A stretch of DNA of 64,000 nucleotides, taken from NCBI RefSeq assembly GCF_018446385.1, contig NC_055987.1, positions 8,455,705-8,519,704 of the forward strand, given 5' to 3'. Shown here one piece after another: positions 24,978 through 37,152 of this stretch (positions are counted from its first letter, which is position 1; every line of letters begins with the position of its first letter). Under the pieces are notes generated by a model. The model was not told where the DNA came from. It searched no databases and saw nothing but the letters and a program-made list of their open reading frames with translations. This DNA is from Zingiber officinale. Taxonomy: Eukaryota > Streptophyta > Magnoliopsida > Zingiberales > Zingiberaceae. The translations under genes were made by a program, and so were the position numbers.

Positions 24978-25485
24978 TAATGTTTAATGCTAATGAAGAA
25001 TCTCTAGTATTGGAGATGTAGCCACCCCATAGCAACGAAAGGAGGCACTAAGAAGGAAGGATGCAATGGAAAAGCTGAACCCAAACAGAGGCCAAACATG
25101 ATGGTCAAGCTCAGGAGGAAAAAGGGGCCGATGAAGGTGCCTGAGAAGAAGCAACACACGATACGATAGTGGTGGTGAAGCAGATGGTTGTTTCGAACCT
25201 ACTGTTGCTCCTGAGTAGCCTAGAGTTGTGCAGCAGTGGATGTTGATGGCGGTTCTTCGTGGTGTTGATCAAGTCGATTGATCTGAGTGGCTGTGTGGAT
25301 CATTCTAATTTGTTGTTAAGGTTTTAACGACAAACCAATTAAAATGTTGAGATAAAAAATAAAAATATTATTTTGGCTTGGAAGGTAATAAACGAATGGA
25401 GCTCTATTTAGGTTATTGGTTTTAATGACAAATTGATTAAAATGTTGAGATAAAAAATAAATATTGGCATAAAAAGATAAACAAA

Positions 25486-25558
25486 TGGAGATGCGGGGTA
25501 TCGATCCCCGTACCTCTCGCATGCTAAGCGAGCGCTCTACCATCTGAGCTACATCCCC
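25486..25558 (-). tRNA. tRNA-Ala(AGC), canonical, d position
   Basis: 73 nt with every stem perfectly paired: acceptor GGGGATG/CATCTCC (one G-U), D stem GCTC/GAGC, anticodon stem CTCGC/GCGAG with loop TTAGCAT, T stem CGGGG/CCCCG, T loop ATCGATA and discriminator A. It equals the plant tRNA-Ala(AGC) sequence as I remember it. A TTTTT run about 10-15 nt downstream on the minus strand is a good Pol III terminator. This is the best AGC candidate in the window. Confidence 0.96.
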
Positions 25559-26074
25559 TAATGTTTAATGCTAACGAAGCGTCTCTAGTATTGGCGATGT
25601 AGCCACCCGATATCGATGAAAGGAGCCACAAAGAAGGAAGGACACAATAACAAAGGTGATCCCAAACAGAGGCCAAACATGATGGTCTAGCTCAGGAGGA
25701 AATAGGGGCCAAGGAAGGTGCCTGAGAAGAAGCAACAGACGATATGATAGTGGTGGTGAAGCAGATGGTTGTTTCGAACCTACTGTTGCTCCTGAGTAGC
25801 CTAGAGTTGCGCAGCAATGGATGGTGATGGAGGTGCTTCGTGTTGGAGATCTAGTCGATTGATCTGAGTGGCTGCGTGGATCTTTCTAATTTGCTATTAA
25901 GGTTTTAACTACAAACCAATTAAAATGTTGAGATAAAAAATAAAAATATTATTGGTCTTAGAAGGTAATAAACGAATGGAATTCTATTAATGGTATAGAT
26001 TTTAATGACAAACCGATTCAAATATTAAGATAAAAAATAAAAAAAAAATTTATTGGCATAAAATGTTAAACAAA

Positions 26075-26147
26075 TGGAGATGCAAGGTTTCAATCCCTAT
26101 ACCAGTTGCATGCTAAGTGAGCGCTCTGTCATCTGAGCTACATCCCC
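26075..26147 (-). pseudogene. tRNA-Ala(AGC) relic (e position)
   Basis: 73 nt with eroded T, D and anticodon stems. Confidence 0.82.
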
Positions 26148-26658
26148 TAATGTTTAATGCTACCAAAGAATCTCTAGTATTGAAGATGTAGCCACCCCAT
26201 AGCAACGAAAGGAGCCACTAAGAAGGAAGGACGCAACTACAAATTTGTTCCCAAATAGAGGCCAAACACGATGGTCAAGCTAAGGAGGAAATAGGGGCCG
26301 AGGAAGGTGCCTGAGAAGAAGCAACAAACGATAGTGGTGGTGAAGCAGATGGTTGTTTCGAACCTATTGTTGCTCTTGAGTAGCCTTGAGTTACGCAGTG
26401 GTTGATGGTGATGGATGTGCTTCGTGGTGGTGATCAAGTCGATTGATCTGAGTGGTTGCGTGGATCTTTCTAATTTGCTGTGAGGGTTTTAATGACAAAC
26501 CAATTAAAATGTCGAGATAAAAAATAAAAATATTATTGGCTTAGAAGGTAATAAACGAATGGAGCTGCATTTGGGTTATTGGTTTTAATGACAAAACAAT
26601 TAAAATGTTGAGATAAAAAATAAAAAAATTTGTTGGCATTAAAAGAGTAAACAAATGG

Positions 26659-26731
26659 TGGAGATGCAAGGTATCGAACCTCGTACCTCTCGCATGCAAA
26701 GCGAGCGCTTTGCCATCTAAGCTACATCCCC
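26659..26731 (-). tRNA. tRNA-Ala(TGC), f position, paired D-stem change
   Basis: 73 nt. The D stem reads GCTT/AAGC where its sisters have GCTC/GAGC: both sides changed and pairing is kept. The anticodon stem is perfect around TTTGCAT. The T stem CGAGG/CCTTG pairs with one G-U and one A-T. The acceptor is canonical. A foldable structure with a compensated stem suggests it stayed functional for a while after duplication. Confidence 0.82.
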
Positions 26732-27228
26732 TAATGTTTAATGCTAATGAAGAATCTCTAGTATTGAAGATGTAGCCACCCCATAGCAACGAAAGGAGCC
26801 GCTAAGAAGGAATGATGCAACCGCAAAGCTGATCCAATAGAGGCCAAACACGATGGGCAAGCTCAGGAGGAAAAAGGGGCCGAGGAAGGTGCCTGAGAAG
26901 AAGCAACACACAATACGATAGTGGTGGTGAAGCAGATGGTTGTTTCGAACCTACTGTTGCCCCTGAGCAGCCTAGAGTTGCGCAGCGGTGGATGGTGATG
27001 GAGGTGCTTCATGGTGGTGATTAAGTCGATTGATCTGAGTGGCTGCGTGGATCTTTCTAATTTGCTATTAAGGTTTTAACGACAAACCAATTAAAATGTT
27101 GAGATAAAAAATAAAAATATTATTGGGTTAGAAGGTAATAAACGAATGGAGCTCTATTCGGGTTAATGGTTTTAACGACAAACCGATTAAAATGTTGAGA
27201 TAAAAAATAAAAAAAATTAAGGTACAAA

Positions 27229-27301
27229 TGGAGATGCAAGGTATCGATCCCCGTACCTCTCGCATGCTAGGCGAGCACTCTACCATCTGAGCTACATCCC
27301 C
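27229..27301 (-). tRNA. tRNA-Ala(AGC), a position
   Basis: 73 nt. The acceptor is canonical, the D stem GCTC/GAGT has a terminal G-U, the anticodon stem is perfect, the loop CTAGCAT keeps AGC, and the T stem CGGGG/CCTTG has two G-U pairs. It is the best preserved a-position copy; the sisters at 20106, 23819 and 33198 are decayed. Confidence 0.75.
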
Positions 27302-27808
27302 TAATGTTTTTTATTAACTAAGAATCTATAGTATTGGAGATTTAGCCACCCCATCGCAACGAAAGGAGCCACTAAGAAGGAAGGATGCAACCACAAAGCT
27401 GATCCCAAACAGAGGCCAAACACAATGGTCAAGCTTTGGAGGAAATAGGGGTCGAGGAAGGTACCTGAGAAGAAGCAACAGACGATACGATAGTGGTGGT
27501 GAAGCATATGGTTGTTTCAAACTTACTGTTGCTCCTGAGCAGCCTAGAGTTGCGCATCGATGCATGGTGATGGAGGTGCTTCGTGGTGGTGATCAAGATT
27601 GATCTGAGTGGCTGCATGGATCTTTCTAATTTGCTGTTAAGGTTTTAACGACAAACCAATTAAAATGTCGAGATAAAAAATAAAAATATTATTGGCTTTG
27701 AAGGTAATAAATGAATGGAGCTTTATTTGGGTTATTGGTTTTAATGACAAACCGATTAAAATTTTGAGATAAAAAATAAAAAAAAATTATTGGCATTAAA
27801 AGTTAAGG

Positions 27809-27831
27809 TCTACCATCTGAGCTGCATCCCC
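27809..27831 (-). pseudogene. Truncated tRNA-Ala relic (b position)
   Basis: Same truncated form as 20684 and 24397. Confidence 0.78.
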
Positions 27832-28315
27832 GGATGTTTAATGCTAACGAAGCATCTCTAGCATTAGAGATGTAGCCACCCAATATCGATGAAAGGAGCC
27901 ACGAAGAAGGAAGGACTCAATTACAAAGGTGATACCAAATAGAGGCCAAACACGATGGTCAAGCTTAGGAGGAAATAGGGGCCGAGGAAGGTGCCTGAGA
28001 AAAAGCAACAGACGATACGATAGTGGTGGTGAAGCAGATGGTTGTTTCGAACCTACTGTTGCTCCTGAGCAGCCTAGAGTTGTGCACCGGTGGATGCTTA
28101 TTGAGGTGCTTCGTGGTGGTGATCAAGTCGATTGATCTGAGTGGCTGCGTGGAGCTTTCTAATTTTTATTAAGGTTTTAATGGCAAATCAATTAAAATAT
28201 TGAGATAAAAAATAAAAATATTATCTCTATTCGGGGTATTTGGTTTTAATGACAAACCGATTCAAATGTTGATATTAAAAATAAAAAAAACTATTGGCAT
28301 AAATGGTTAAACAAA

Positions 28316-28388
28316 TGGAGATGCAGAGTATCAATCCCTATACCACTCACATGCTAAGCAAGCACTCTACCATCTAAGCTACATCCCC
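28316..28388 (-). pseudogene. tRNA-Ala(AGC) relic (c position)
   Basis: 73 nt with eroded T arm and anticodon stem. Confidence 0.82.
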
Positions 28389-28858
28389 TAATGTTTAATG
28401 CTAATGAAGAATCTCTAGTATTGGAGATGTAGCCACCCCATAGCAACGAAAGGAGCCACTAAGAAGGAAGGATGCAACCGCAAAGCTGATCCCAAACTCA
28501 GGAGGAAAAAGGGGTCGAGGAAGGTGCATGAGAAGAAGCAACACACGATACGATAGTGGTGGTGAAGCAGAAGGTTGTTTCGAACCTACTGTTGCTCCTG
28601 AGTAGCCTAGAGTTGTGCAGCGGTGGATGGTGATGGAGGTTCTTTGTGCTGTTGATCAAGTCGATTGATCTGAGTGGCTGTGTGGATCATTCTAATTTGT
28701 TGTTAAGGTTTTAATGACAAACCAATTAAAATGTTGAGATTAAAAATAAAAATATTATTTTGGCTTAGAAGGAAATAAAGGAAGGAGCTCTATTTGGGTT
28801 ATTGGTTTTAATGACAAACCGATTAAAATGTTGAGATAAAATATTTAAGTTAAACAAA

Positions 28859-28931
28859 TGGAGATGCGGGGTATCGATCCCCGTACCTCTCGCATGCTAA
28901 GCAAGCGCTCTACCATCTGAGCTACATCCCC
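28859..28931 (-). tRNA. tRNA-Ala(AGC), d position
   Basis: 73 nt, canonical except for one base in the anticodon stem (CTTGC/GCGAG) that becomes a U-G pair. The acceptor, D, T stem and T loop are canonical. Confidence 0.9.
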
Positions 28932-29443
28932 TAATGTTTTATGCTAACGATGCGTCTCTAGTATTGGCGATCTAGCCACCCGATATCGATGAAAGGAGCC
29001 ACAAAGAAGGAAGGACGCAATCACAAAGGTGATCCCAAACAGAGGCCAAACATGATGGTCTAGCTCAGGAGGAAATAGGGGCCGAGGAAGGTGCCTGAGA
29101 AGAAACAACAGACGATTGATAGTAGTGGTGAAGCAGATGGTTGTTTCGAACCTACTGTTGCTCCTGAGTAGCCTAGAGTTGCGCCGCAATGGCTGGTGAT
29201 GGAGGTGCTTCGTGGTGGTGATCTAGTCGATTGATTTGAGTGGCTGCGTGGATTTTACTAATTTGCTATTAATATTTTAACTACAAACCAATTAAAATGT
29301 TGAGATAAAAAAATAAAAATATTATTGGTCTTAGAAGGTAATAAACGAATGGAATTCTATTCAGGGTATCGGTTTTAATGACAAACCGATTCAAATGTTA
29401 AGATAAAAAATAAAAAAAATCATTGGCATAAAATGTTAAAAAA

Positions 29444-29516
29444 TGGAGATGCAAGGTTTCAATCCCTATACCTCTTGTATACTAAGTGAGCGCTGTATCA
29501 TCTGAGCTACATCCCC
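29444..29516 (-). pseudogene. tRNA-Ala-like relic, anticodon AGT (e position)
   Basis: 73 nt with a damaged anticodon stem, a loop reading TTAGTAT and an eroded D stem and T arm. Confidence 0.82.
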
Positions 29517-29700
29517 TAATGTTTAATGCTACAAAAGAATCTCTAGTATTGGAGATGTAGCCACCCCATAGCAACGAAAGGAGCCACTATGAAGGAAGGA
29601 CGCAACCACAAATATGTTTCCAAATAGAGGCCAAACACGATGGTCAAGCTCAGGAGGAAATAGGGGCCGAGGAAGGTGCCTGAGAAGAAGCAACAAACGA

Positions 29701-32293
29701 TGTAAAATACCGGAAATAGGCGAATATGAATAAGGGAATTTTCCGGAATTTTTGGACATTTTTCGGGAATTTTTCGGAGCTCGTACGGACGAGTTAACGG
29801 GGATAAAAACGGGGCCCAGAAAAGTCTGTTTGGGTTACCCCATTTAAGTGAGGAAAAGTTGATTTTTACTTTTCTTTTTAAATTCCTTTTCTTTTAATTC
29901 TTTTTCCTTTATTCCTCACTTCCTCGCCGAAACCCCCCTGCCCTCATCCGCTCTTCTCCTCTTCTCTGCCGCCACCACAGAGCCGGCTTCCACCTCTCCG
30001 AGAGCACAAAACGCCGGCCACTTCTTCTCCTCTCCTCCTCTCCTCTCCGGCCTTAGCCCGCCGCCCGACCGCTTGCCCGAGCCAAACTCCTCTTCTCTGC
30101 TTGCCCTAGCCACCCGACGCCGACCGTCGGTGACGCCCAGAGCAGCGCCGGTCATCTTCCTCCTTTCTCCCAAGTCCGACTTCTCTGCCTTCTTCCTCTC
30201 TGCTGTCTTGGTACAGGCTGATCGCCTCTCCTCCGCCGAGTACCGGCCTTCTCGCTAGAGCTTTCCTCCGATCGCGAGCGAGCTTCCGCCTAGCCGAGCC
30301 CTCGCTAAAGTTGTGCCCTTGCACTGCCGGCAGCCGGCCACTTTGCCCTAGATTGCCGGAATTCAGAAGATAGGTAAGGAAATTTAGGTATTTTTGGTTG
30401 GAGGCTCAGATTTACAGAGTATTGGGTGCTGCCCTAATTGATATTATAGGGTATTTAATTGTTGTTGTGGATTTTATTTTGATCCTGGTAGTGTGGAGGA
30501 TTTTTCAGCAGCAAGCAACCTTTCACCGCAGTCATTTGGATTGTGAACTGAGGTAAGGTTTAGGGTTTTACTTTAATCATGTTGTTGCTGATTGATAGAT
30601 AGGATTAGGTAGTTTGGAATTGATCTAATGGTGGATTGGGGATTAGGTAACTAACCCTAATTTATCGTTAGACTTTATTTAGAGAAGTTGATGATTATTA
30701 TTTAGGGTTTTGCCCTAAATGGTTTTAAGGGTTTATTTAGCAATTCATTCAAATTTTAGCTAAATAAAAATGTATTTATTGGATACAGGACTTTGATGCG
30801 AGACGAGTGTCTCAGATTGGACATTCCTATTGAGGCGGGTACTTTTGACTTATGTCATTTGATATGCTTAGTAATTAAATTAACATGTTGCATTAATTGT
30901 GTTTCTTATCTGTTTCGGTTAATCACTACCCAAATCTTACATGCTTGATTGATTGATTGGTTTTGCATCTCAGGTATATTTTACCTGTTTATACATGCTT
31001 ATAGGGGTAGTGATATGCCATGCTTGACCATGTTCAGGACCTAGGTTTTATACCTTCCGTACCTTTGATTCGATATGATTCGTTGACCTAGGGTGCACTT
31101 TTCTATATATATGGATTAGGTCGATGTTTATATGGTTATTGCCATCCATCATTTGCATGATTGCACGCTGTGTGATCGCTCCATTATTGTTGAGCACATC
31201 GCCGATTACATTCTGCACACACCACCACCATGGGTTAGTGGTCGATTCGGATGAGTGTGTTGCAATAGGACTTTGTTAGGCACCGCTTGGTCCGCTCGTG
31301 GGTAGTGTGACACAACGTGTTATCCGGCAGGGATTCCTCCCGTCTTTGAGTACCGGAGTTGAGAGCATTGCGCGCCCCCATCTATGATTTGGGGTAGGAG
31401 GATAGGTGTACTCCGACAAGATCCCCTCGGTCACTCATCGGGAGTAGTGACGACAGAGTGCACGTTGTCACAACCCTACCCACTCGGCCTCACTTTGTAT
31501 GAGATGATCGATCGTGCGGGGTGACCGGGACGCATCATTGCATCATATGCATGATGCATTTATTGCTGTGTTTATGTTTGTTGCATTTATATGCTGCATA
31601 TTGTTTGGATACCTATGTTTGACATGCATGGATTCCTTATCCCTGACCGCTTTGACCTTATACTCGGGACCAGTTAGTACAAGTATTCTCCTGTTTATTT
31701 CAGATGCATTCTTATCTTTCTTATCGAGACCGTACGCATGATTAGTGCTAGGTGTTGTTTCTTTACTTTGCATATCAACTGCACCTGGAGTGTTGGACTC
31801 ACCCCCTCCATTGTTGTTATTTTCGAGTTGATGTCGGGAGGAGTTCGATCGCTAGTCCCCACTGCACGTAGTGCTACTCCGCTGCTGGTTTTTGAGTTGT
31901 TTCATTTTAGCTTTTCGCTATCAGACTTTATTTTAGTTTTGTTTTGGACTTACATATGGAATCTTTCCGTTGGATGGACTTTTCGTATGATTTGGATTTA
32001 CTCTACTACATGCCTGCCTGGATGGCAGAAGAGGTAAGAAAAATCGGATTTGGGCTTTACGAGTGTAGTTGAGTAGGGTTGATTTCGAGTCAGAGTATTA
32101 TTACTGCGTGGTTGTGTCAGCCAGAGGCTGAATATATATATATAAACTGCGTGGTGATTGATTTTTATTACTGTTATTATTCCAGCCGCATGTGGCTGAG
32201 TATTTAGTGCTTGTAGAAAATTTTGATTGTCCGCCGTACAGGGGAGATGCTGCCGAAATTTTCTCGGACAGGGACTCTTCTGGGGGCGTGACA
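29701..32293. mobile_element. Solo LTR, 2.6 kb, probably Ty3/gypsy
   Basis: 2593 bp beginning TGTAAAATACC and ending GGGGGCGTGACA, with a 5 bp target duplication aacga (29696-29700, 32294-32298). No coding domain, primer site or second LTR is visible, so it is best read as a solo LTR left by LTR-LTR recombination. The length and end sequences resemble long LTRs of Tekay/Del-type chromoviruses (inference). A C-rich stretch (29930-30360) and an (AT) run (32136-32147) lie inside. It sits in the e-f unit of repeat copy 3; the other copies show the empty site. Confidence 0.85.
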
Positions 32294-32627
32294 AACGATA
32301 GTGGTGGTGAGGCAGATGGTTGTATCGAACCTATTGTTGCTCCTGAGCAGCCTTGAGTTGCGCAGCGGTGGATGGTGATGGAGGTGCTTCGTGGTGGTGA
32401 TCAAGTCGATTGATCTTGAGTGTCTGCGTGGATCTTTCTAATTTGCTGTTAAGGTTTTAATGACAAACCAATTAAAATGTCGAGATAAAAAACAAAAATA
32501 TTATTGGTTTAGAAGGTAATAATCGAATGGAGCTCTATTTGGGTTATTGGTTTTAATGACAAAACAATTAAAATGTTGAGATAAAAAATAAAAAAAAATT
32601 ATTGGCATTAAAAGAGTTAACAAATGG

Positions 32628-32700
32628 CGGAGATGCGAGGTATCAAACCCTGTACCTCTCGCATGCAAAGCGAGCGCTCTACCATCTAAGCTAGATCCCC
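32628..32700 (-). pseudogene. tRNA-Ala(TGC) relic (f position)
   Basis: 73 nt. The anticodon arm is perfect with TGC. The acceptor has a mismatch, the T stem has a mismatch and the discriminator is G. Confidence 0.72.
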
Positions 32701-33197
32701 TAATGTTTAATGTCAACGAAGAATATCTAGTATTGAAATGTAGCCACCCCATAGCAACGAAGGGAGCCACTAAGAAGGAAGGATGGAACCGCAAAGCTGA
32801 TCCAATAGAGGCCAAACACGATGGACAAGCTCAGGAGGAAAAAGGGGCCGAGGAAGGTGCCTGAGAAGAAGCAATAGATGATACGATAGTGGTGGTGAAG
32901 CAGATGGTTGTTTCGAACCTACTGTTGCCCCTGAGCAACCTAGAGTTGCGCAGCGGTGGATGGTGATGGAGGTGCTTCGTGGTGGTGATCAAGTCGATTG
33001 ATCTGAGTGGCTGCGTGGATCTTTCTAATTTGCTATTAAGGTTTTAACGACAAACCAATTAAAATGTTGAGATAAAAAATAAAAATATTATTGGGTTAGA
33101 AGGTAATAAACGAATGGAGCTCTATTCGGGTTAATGGTTTTAACGACAAACCGATTAAAATGTTGAGATAAAAAATTAAAAAAAATTAAGGTACAAA

Positions 33198-33270
33198 TGG
33201 AGATGCAAGGTATCGACCCCCGTACCTCTCGCATGCTAAGCAAGCACTCTACCATCTAAGCTATATACCC
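33198..33270 (-). pseudogene. tRNA-Ala(AGC) relic (a position)
   Basis: 73 nt with an altered acceptor 5' strand (GGGTATA). The AGC loop is kept. Confidence 0.78.
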
Positions 33271-33774
33271 TAATATTTTTTAGTAACTAAGAATCTATAG
33301 TATTGGAGATTTAGCCACCCCATCGCAACGAAAGGAGCCACTAAGAAGGAAGGATGCAACCACAAAGCTGATCCCAAACAGAGGCCAAACACAATGGTCA
33401 ATCTTAGGAGGAAATAGGGGTCGAGGAAGGTACCTGAGAAGAAGCAACAGACGATACGATAGTGGTGGTGGAGCATATGGTTGTTTCAAACCTACTGTTG
33501 CTCCTGAGCAGCCTAGAGTTGCGCAGCGATGCATGGTGATGGAGGTGCTTCGTGGTGGTGATCAAGATTGATCTGAGTGGCTGCATGGATCTTTCTAATT
33601 TGCTGTTAAGGTTTTAACGACAAACCAATTAAAATGTCGAGATAAAAAATAAAAATATTATTGGCTTTGAAGGTAATAAACGAATGGAGCTTTATTTGGG
33701 TTATTGGTTTTAATGACAAGCCGATTAAAATTTTGAGATAAAAAAAAAGAAATTATTGGCATTAAAAGTTAAGG

Positions 33775-33797
33775 TCTAGCATCTGAGCTGCATCCCC
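33775..33797 (-). pseudogene. Truncated tRNA-Ala relic (b position)
   Basis: The fourth copy of the shared truncated form. Confidence 0.78.
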
Positions 33798-34278
33798 GGA
33801 TGTTTAATGCTAACGAAGCATCTCTAGCATTGGAGATGTAGCCACCTGATATCGACGAAAGGAGCCACGAAGAAGGAAGGACTCAACTACAAAGTTGATA
33901 CCAAACAGAGGCCAAACACGATGGTCAAGCTTAGGAGAAAATAGGGGCCGAGGAAGGTTCCTGAGAAAAAGCAACAGACGATACGATAGTGGTGGTGAAG
34001 CAGATGGTTGTTTCGAACCTACTGTTGCTCCTGAGCAGTCTAGAGTTGCGCAGCGGTGGATGGTTATCGAGGTGCTTTGTGGTGGTGATCAAGTCGATTG
34101 ATCTGAGTGAGTGCGTGGAGCTTTCTAATTTGCTATTAAGGTTTTAATGGCAAACCAATTAAAATATTGAGATAAAAAATAAAAATATTAACTCTATTCG
34201 GGGTATTTGGTTTTAATGACAAACCGATTCAAATGTTGAGATAAAAAAAAAATTTATTGGCATAAATGGTTAAACAAA

Positions 34279-34351
34279 TAGAGATGCAGAGTATCAATCC
34301 CTATACCTCTCACATGCTAAGCAAGCACACTACCATCTAGGCTACATCGCC
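34279..34351 (-). pseudogene. tRNA-Ala(AGC) relic (c position)
   Basis: 73 nt with eroded acceptor, D stem and T arm. Confidence 0.82.
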
Positions 34352-34854
34352 TAATGTTTAATGCTAATGAAGAATCTCTAGTATTGGAGAAGTAGCCACC
34401 CCATAGCAACGAAAGGAGCCACTAAGAAGGAAGGATGCAACCAGCTGATCCCAAACAAAGGCCAAACATGATGGTCAAGCTCAGGAGGAAAAAGGGGCCG
34501 AGGAAGGTGCCTGAGAAGAAGCAACACACAATACGATAGTGGTGGTGAAGCAGATGGTAGTTTCGAACCTACTATTGCTCCTGAGTAGCCTAGAGTTGTG
34601 CAGCGATGGATGGTGATGGAGGTTCTTCGTGGTGTTGATCAAGTCGATTGATCTGAGTGGCTGTGTGGATCATTCTAATTTGTTATTAAGGTTTTAACGA
34701 CAAACCAATTAAAATGTTGAGATAAAAAATAAAAATATTATTTTGGCTTAGAAGGTAATAAACGAATGGAGCTCTATTTGGGTTATTGGTTTTATTGACA
34801 AACCAATTAAAATGTTGAGATAAAAAAAAATATTGGCATAAAAAGGTAAACAAA

Positions 34855-34927
34855 TGGAGATGCAGGGTATCGATCCCCGTACCTCTCGCATGCTAAGCGA
34901 GCGCTCTACCATCTGAGCTACATCCCC
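34855..34927 (-). tRNA. tRNA-Ala(AGC), d position
   Basis: 73 nt and the same sequence as 22086: canonical except for one G-U in the T stem. An AT-rich 3' flank with a T run follows on the minus strand. Confidence 0.92.
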
Positions 34928-35427
34928 TAATATTTAATGTTAACGAAGCGTCTCTAGTATTGGCGATGTAGCCACCCGATATCGATGAAAGGAGCCACAA
35001 AGAAGGAAGGACGCAATCACAAAGGGGATCCCAAACAGAGGCCAAACATGATGGTCTAGCTCAGGAGGAAATAGGGACCGAGGAAGGTGCCTGAGAAGAA
35101 GCAACAGACGATATGATAGTGGTGGTGAAGCAGATGGTTGTTTCGAACCTACTGTTGCTCCTGAGTAGCCTAGAGTTGCGCAACAATGGATGGTGATGGA
35201 GGTGCTTCGTTGTGGTGATCTAGTCGATTGATTTGAGTGGCTGCGTGGATATTTCTAATTTGCTATTAAGGTTTTAACTACAAACCAATTAAAATGTTGA
35301 GATAAAAAATAAAAATATTATTGGTCTTAGAAGGTAATAAACGAATGGAATTCTATTAATGGTATAGATTTTAATGACAAACCGATTCAAATGTTAAGAT
35401 AAAAAAAATATATATATTGGCAACAAA

Positions 35428-35500
35428 TGGAGATGCAATGTTTTAATCCCTATACCGCTTGCATGCTAAGTGAGTGCTCTATCATCTAAGCTACATCCCC
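35428..35500 (-). pseudogene. tRNA-Ala(AGC) relic (e position)
   Basis: 73 nt with an eroded T arm, anticodon stem and D stem. Confidence 0.82.
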
Positions 35501-36011
35501 TAATGTTTAATGCTACCATAGAATCTCTAGTATTGGAGATGTAGCCACCCCATAGCAACGAAAGGAGCCACTAAGAAGGAAGGACGCAACCACAAATCTG
35601 TTCCCAAATAGAGGCCAAACACGATGGTCAAGCTCAGGAGGAAATAGGGGCCGAGGAAGGTGCCTAAGAAGAAGCAACAAACGATAGTGGTGGTGAAGCA
35701 GATGGTTGTTTCGAACCTATTGTTGCTCCTAAGCAGACTTGAGTTACGCAGCAGTGGATGGTGATGGATGTGCTTCGTGGTGGTGATCAAGTCGATTGAT
35801 CTGAGTGGCTGCGTGGATCTTTCTAATTTGCTGTTAAGGTTTTAATGACAAACCAATTAAAATGTCGAGATAAAAAATAAAAATATTATTGGCTTAGAAG
35901 GTAATAAACGAATGGAGCTGTATTTGGGTTATTGGTTTTAATGACAAAACAATTAAAATGTTGAGATAAAAAGTAAAAAAATTTATTGGCATTAAAAGAG
36001 TTAACAAATGG

Positions 36012-36084
36012 TGGAGATGCGGGGTATCGAACCCCGTACCTCTCGCATGCAAAGCGAGCGCTCTACCATCTGAGCTACATCCCC
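36012..36084 (-). tRNA. tRNA-Ala(TGC), canonical, f position
   Basis: 73 nt with all stems pairing: D GCTC/GAGC, anticodon CTCGC/GCGAG around TTTGCAT, T stem CGGGG/CCCCG, T loop TTCGATA, discriminator A. A TTTT run lies about 15 nt downstream on the minus strand. Identical to 37153. Confidence 0.96.
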
Positions 36085-36587
36085 TAATGATTAATGCTAA
36101 TGAAACCTCTCTAGCATTGGAGATGTAGCTACCCAATATCAACGAAACGAGCCACAAAGAAGGAAGGACGCAACGACACAGGTGATACCAAACAAAGGCC
36201 AAACACGATGGTCAAGCTTAGGAGGAAATAGGGGCCGAGGAAGGTGCCTGAGAAGAAGCAACAGATGATATGATAGTGGTGGTGAAGCAGATGGTTGTTT
36301 CAAACCTGGTGTCGCTCCTGAGCAGCCTGGAGTTGCACAGCGGCGAATGGTTATGGAGGTGCTTCGTGGTGGTGATCAAGTCGATTGATCTGAGTGGCTG
36401 CGTGGATTTTTTAATCTGCTGTTAAGGTTTTAATGACAAACCAATTAAAATGTCGAGATAAAAAATAAAAATATTATTGGCTTTGCAATAAAGAAGCTCT
36501 ATTTGGGTTATTGGTTTTAATGACAAACCGATTAAAATGTTGAGATAAAAAATAAAAAAAAATTATTGACATTAAAAATTAAAGACA

Positions 36588-36652
36588 TGGAGATGCGAGG
36601 TATCGATCTCTATACCTCTTTGCAAGCGCTAAACCATGTAAGCTACATCTCC
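36588..36652 (-). pseudogene. tRNA-Ala relic, anticodon arm deleted (g position)
   Basis: 65 nt with the same internal loss as 8055 and one more acceptor change. Confidence 0.82.
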
Positions 36653-37152
36653 TGATGTATAATGCTAACGAAGCATCTCTAGCATTGGAGATGTAGCCAC
36701 TCGATATCGACGAAAGGAGCCACGAAGAAGGAAGGATGCAACTGCAAAGGTGATACCAAACAGAGGCCAAACACGATGGTCAAGCTCAGGAGGAAATAGG
36801 AGCCGAGGAAGGTGTCTGAGAAGAAGCAACAGACGATAGTGGTGGTGAAGGAGATGGTTGTTTCGAACCTACTGTTGCTCTTGAGCAGCCTAGAGTTGCG
36901 CAGCGTTGGATGGTGATGGAGGTGTTTCGTGGTGGTGATCAAGTCGATTGATCTGAGTGGCTGCGTGGATCATTCTAATTTTTTTTAAGGTTTTAACGAC
37001 AGACCAATTAAAATGTTGAGATAAAATTGAAAAATATTATTGACTTGGAAGGTAATAAACGAATGGAGCTCTATTCGGGTTATTGGTTTTAATGACAACC
37101 CGATTAAAATGTTGAGATAAAAAATTTATTGTCATTAAAAGATTTAACAAGG

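Larger units (their letters stand above)
23819..27228. repeat. Higher-order repeat copy 2 (units a-f)
   Basis: tRNA starts are 23819, 24397 (truncated), 24905, 25486, 26075 and 26659. The length is 3410 bp with no foreign insertion, so it is the best reference copy. The d-position tRNA (25486) is canonical for plant tRNA-Ala(AGC). Confidence 0.87.
27229..33197. repeat. Higher-order repeat copy 3 (units a-f), with solo LTR
   Basis: tRNA starts are 27229, 27809 (truncated), 28316, 28859, 29444 and 32628. The length is 5969 bp; removing the 2593 bp solo LTR and one 5 bp target copy leaves about 3.37 kb. Its a-position tRNA (27229) is unusually well preserved and its f-position tRNA (32628) is decayed. 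Confidence 0.85.
33198..36587. repeat. Higher-order repeat copy 4 (units a-f)
   Basis: tRNA starts are 33198, 33775 (truncated), 34279, 34855, 35428 and 36012. The length is 3390 bp. It is followed by the g (36588) and h (37153) units instead of another a unit, as in block 1 after 7475. The d and f tRNAs are intact. Confidence 0.86.

Noticed and set aside
30073-30324. A GC-rich first exon of a host gene
   Set aside because: It lies inside a TG..CA element with an exact 5 bp target duplication; the sister units lack the whole 2.6 kb block.
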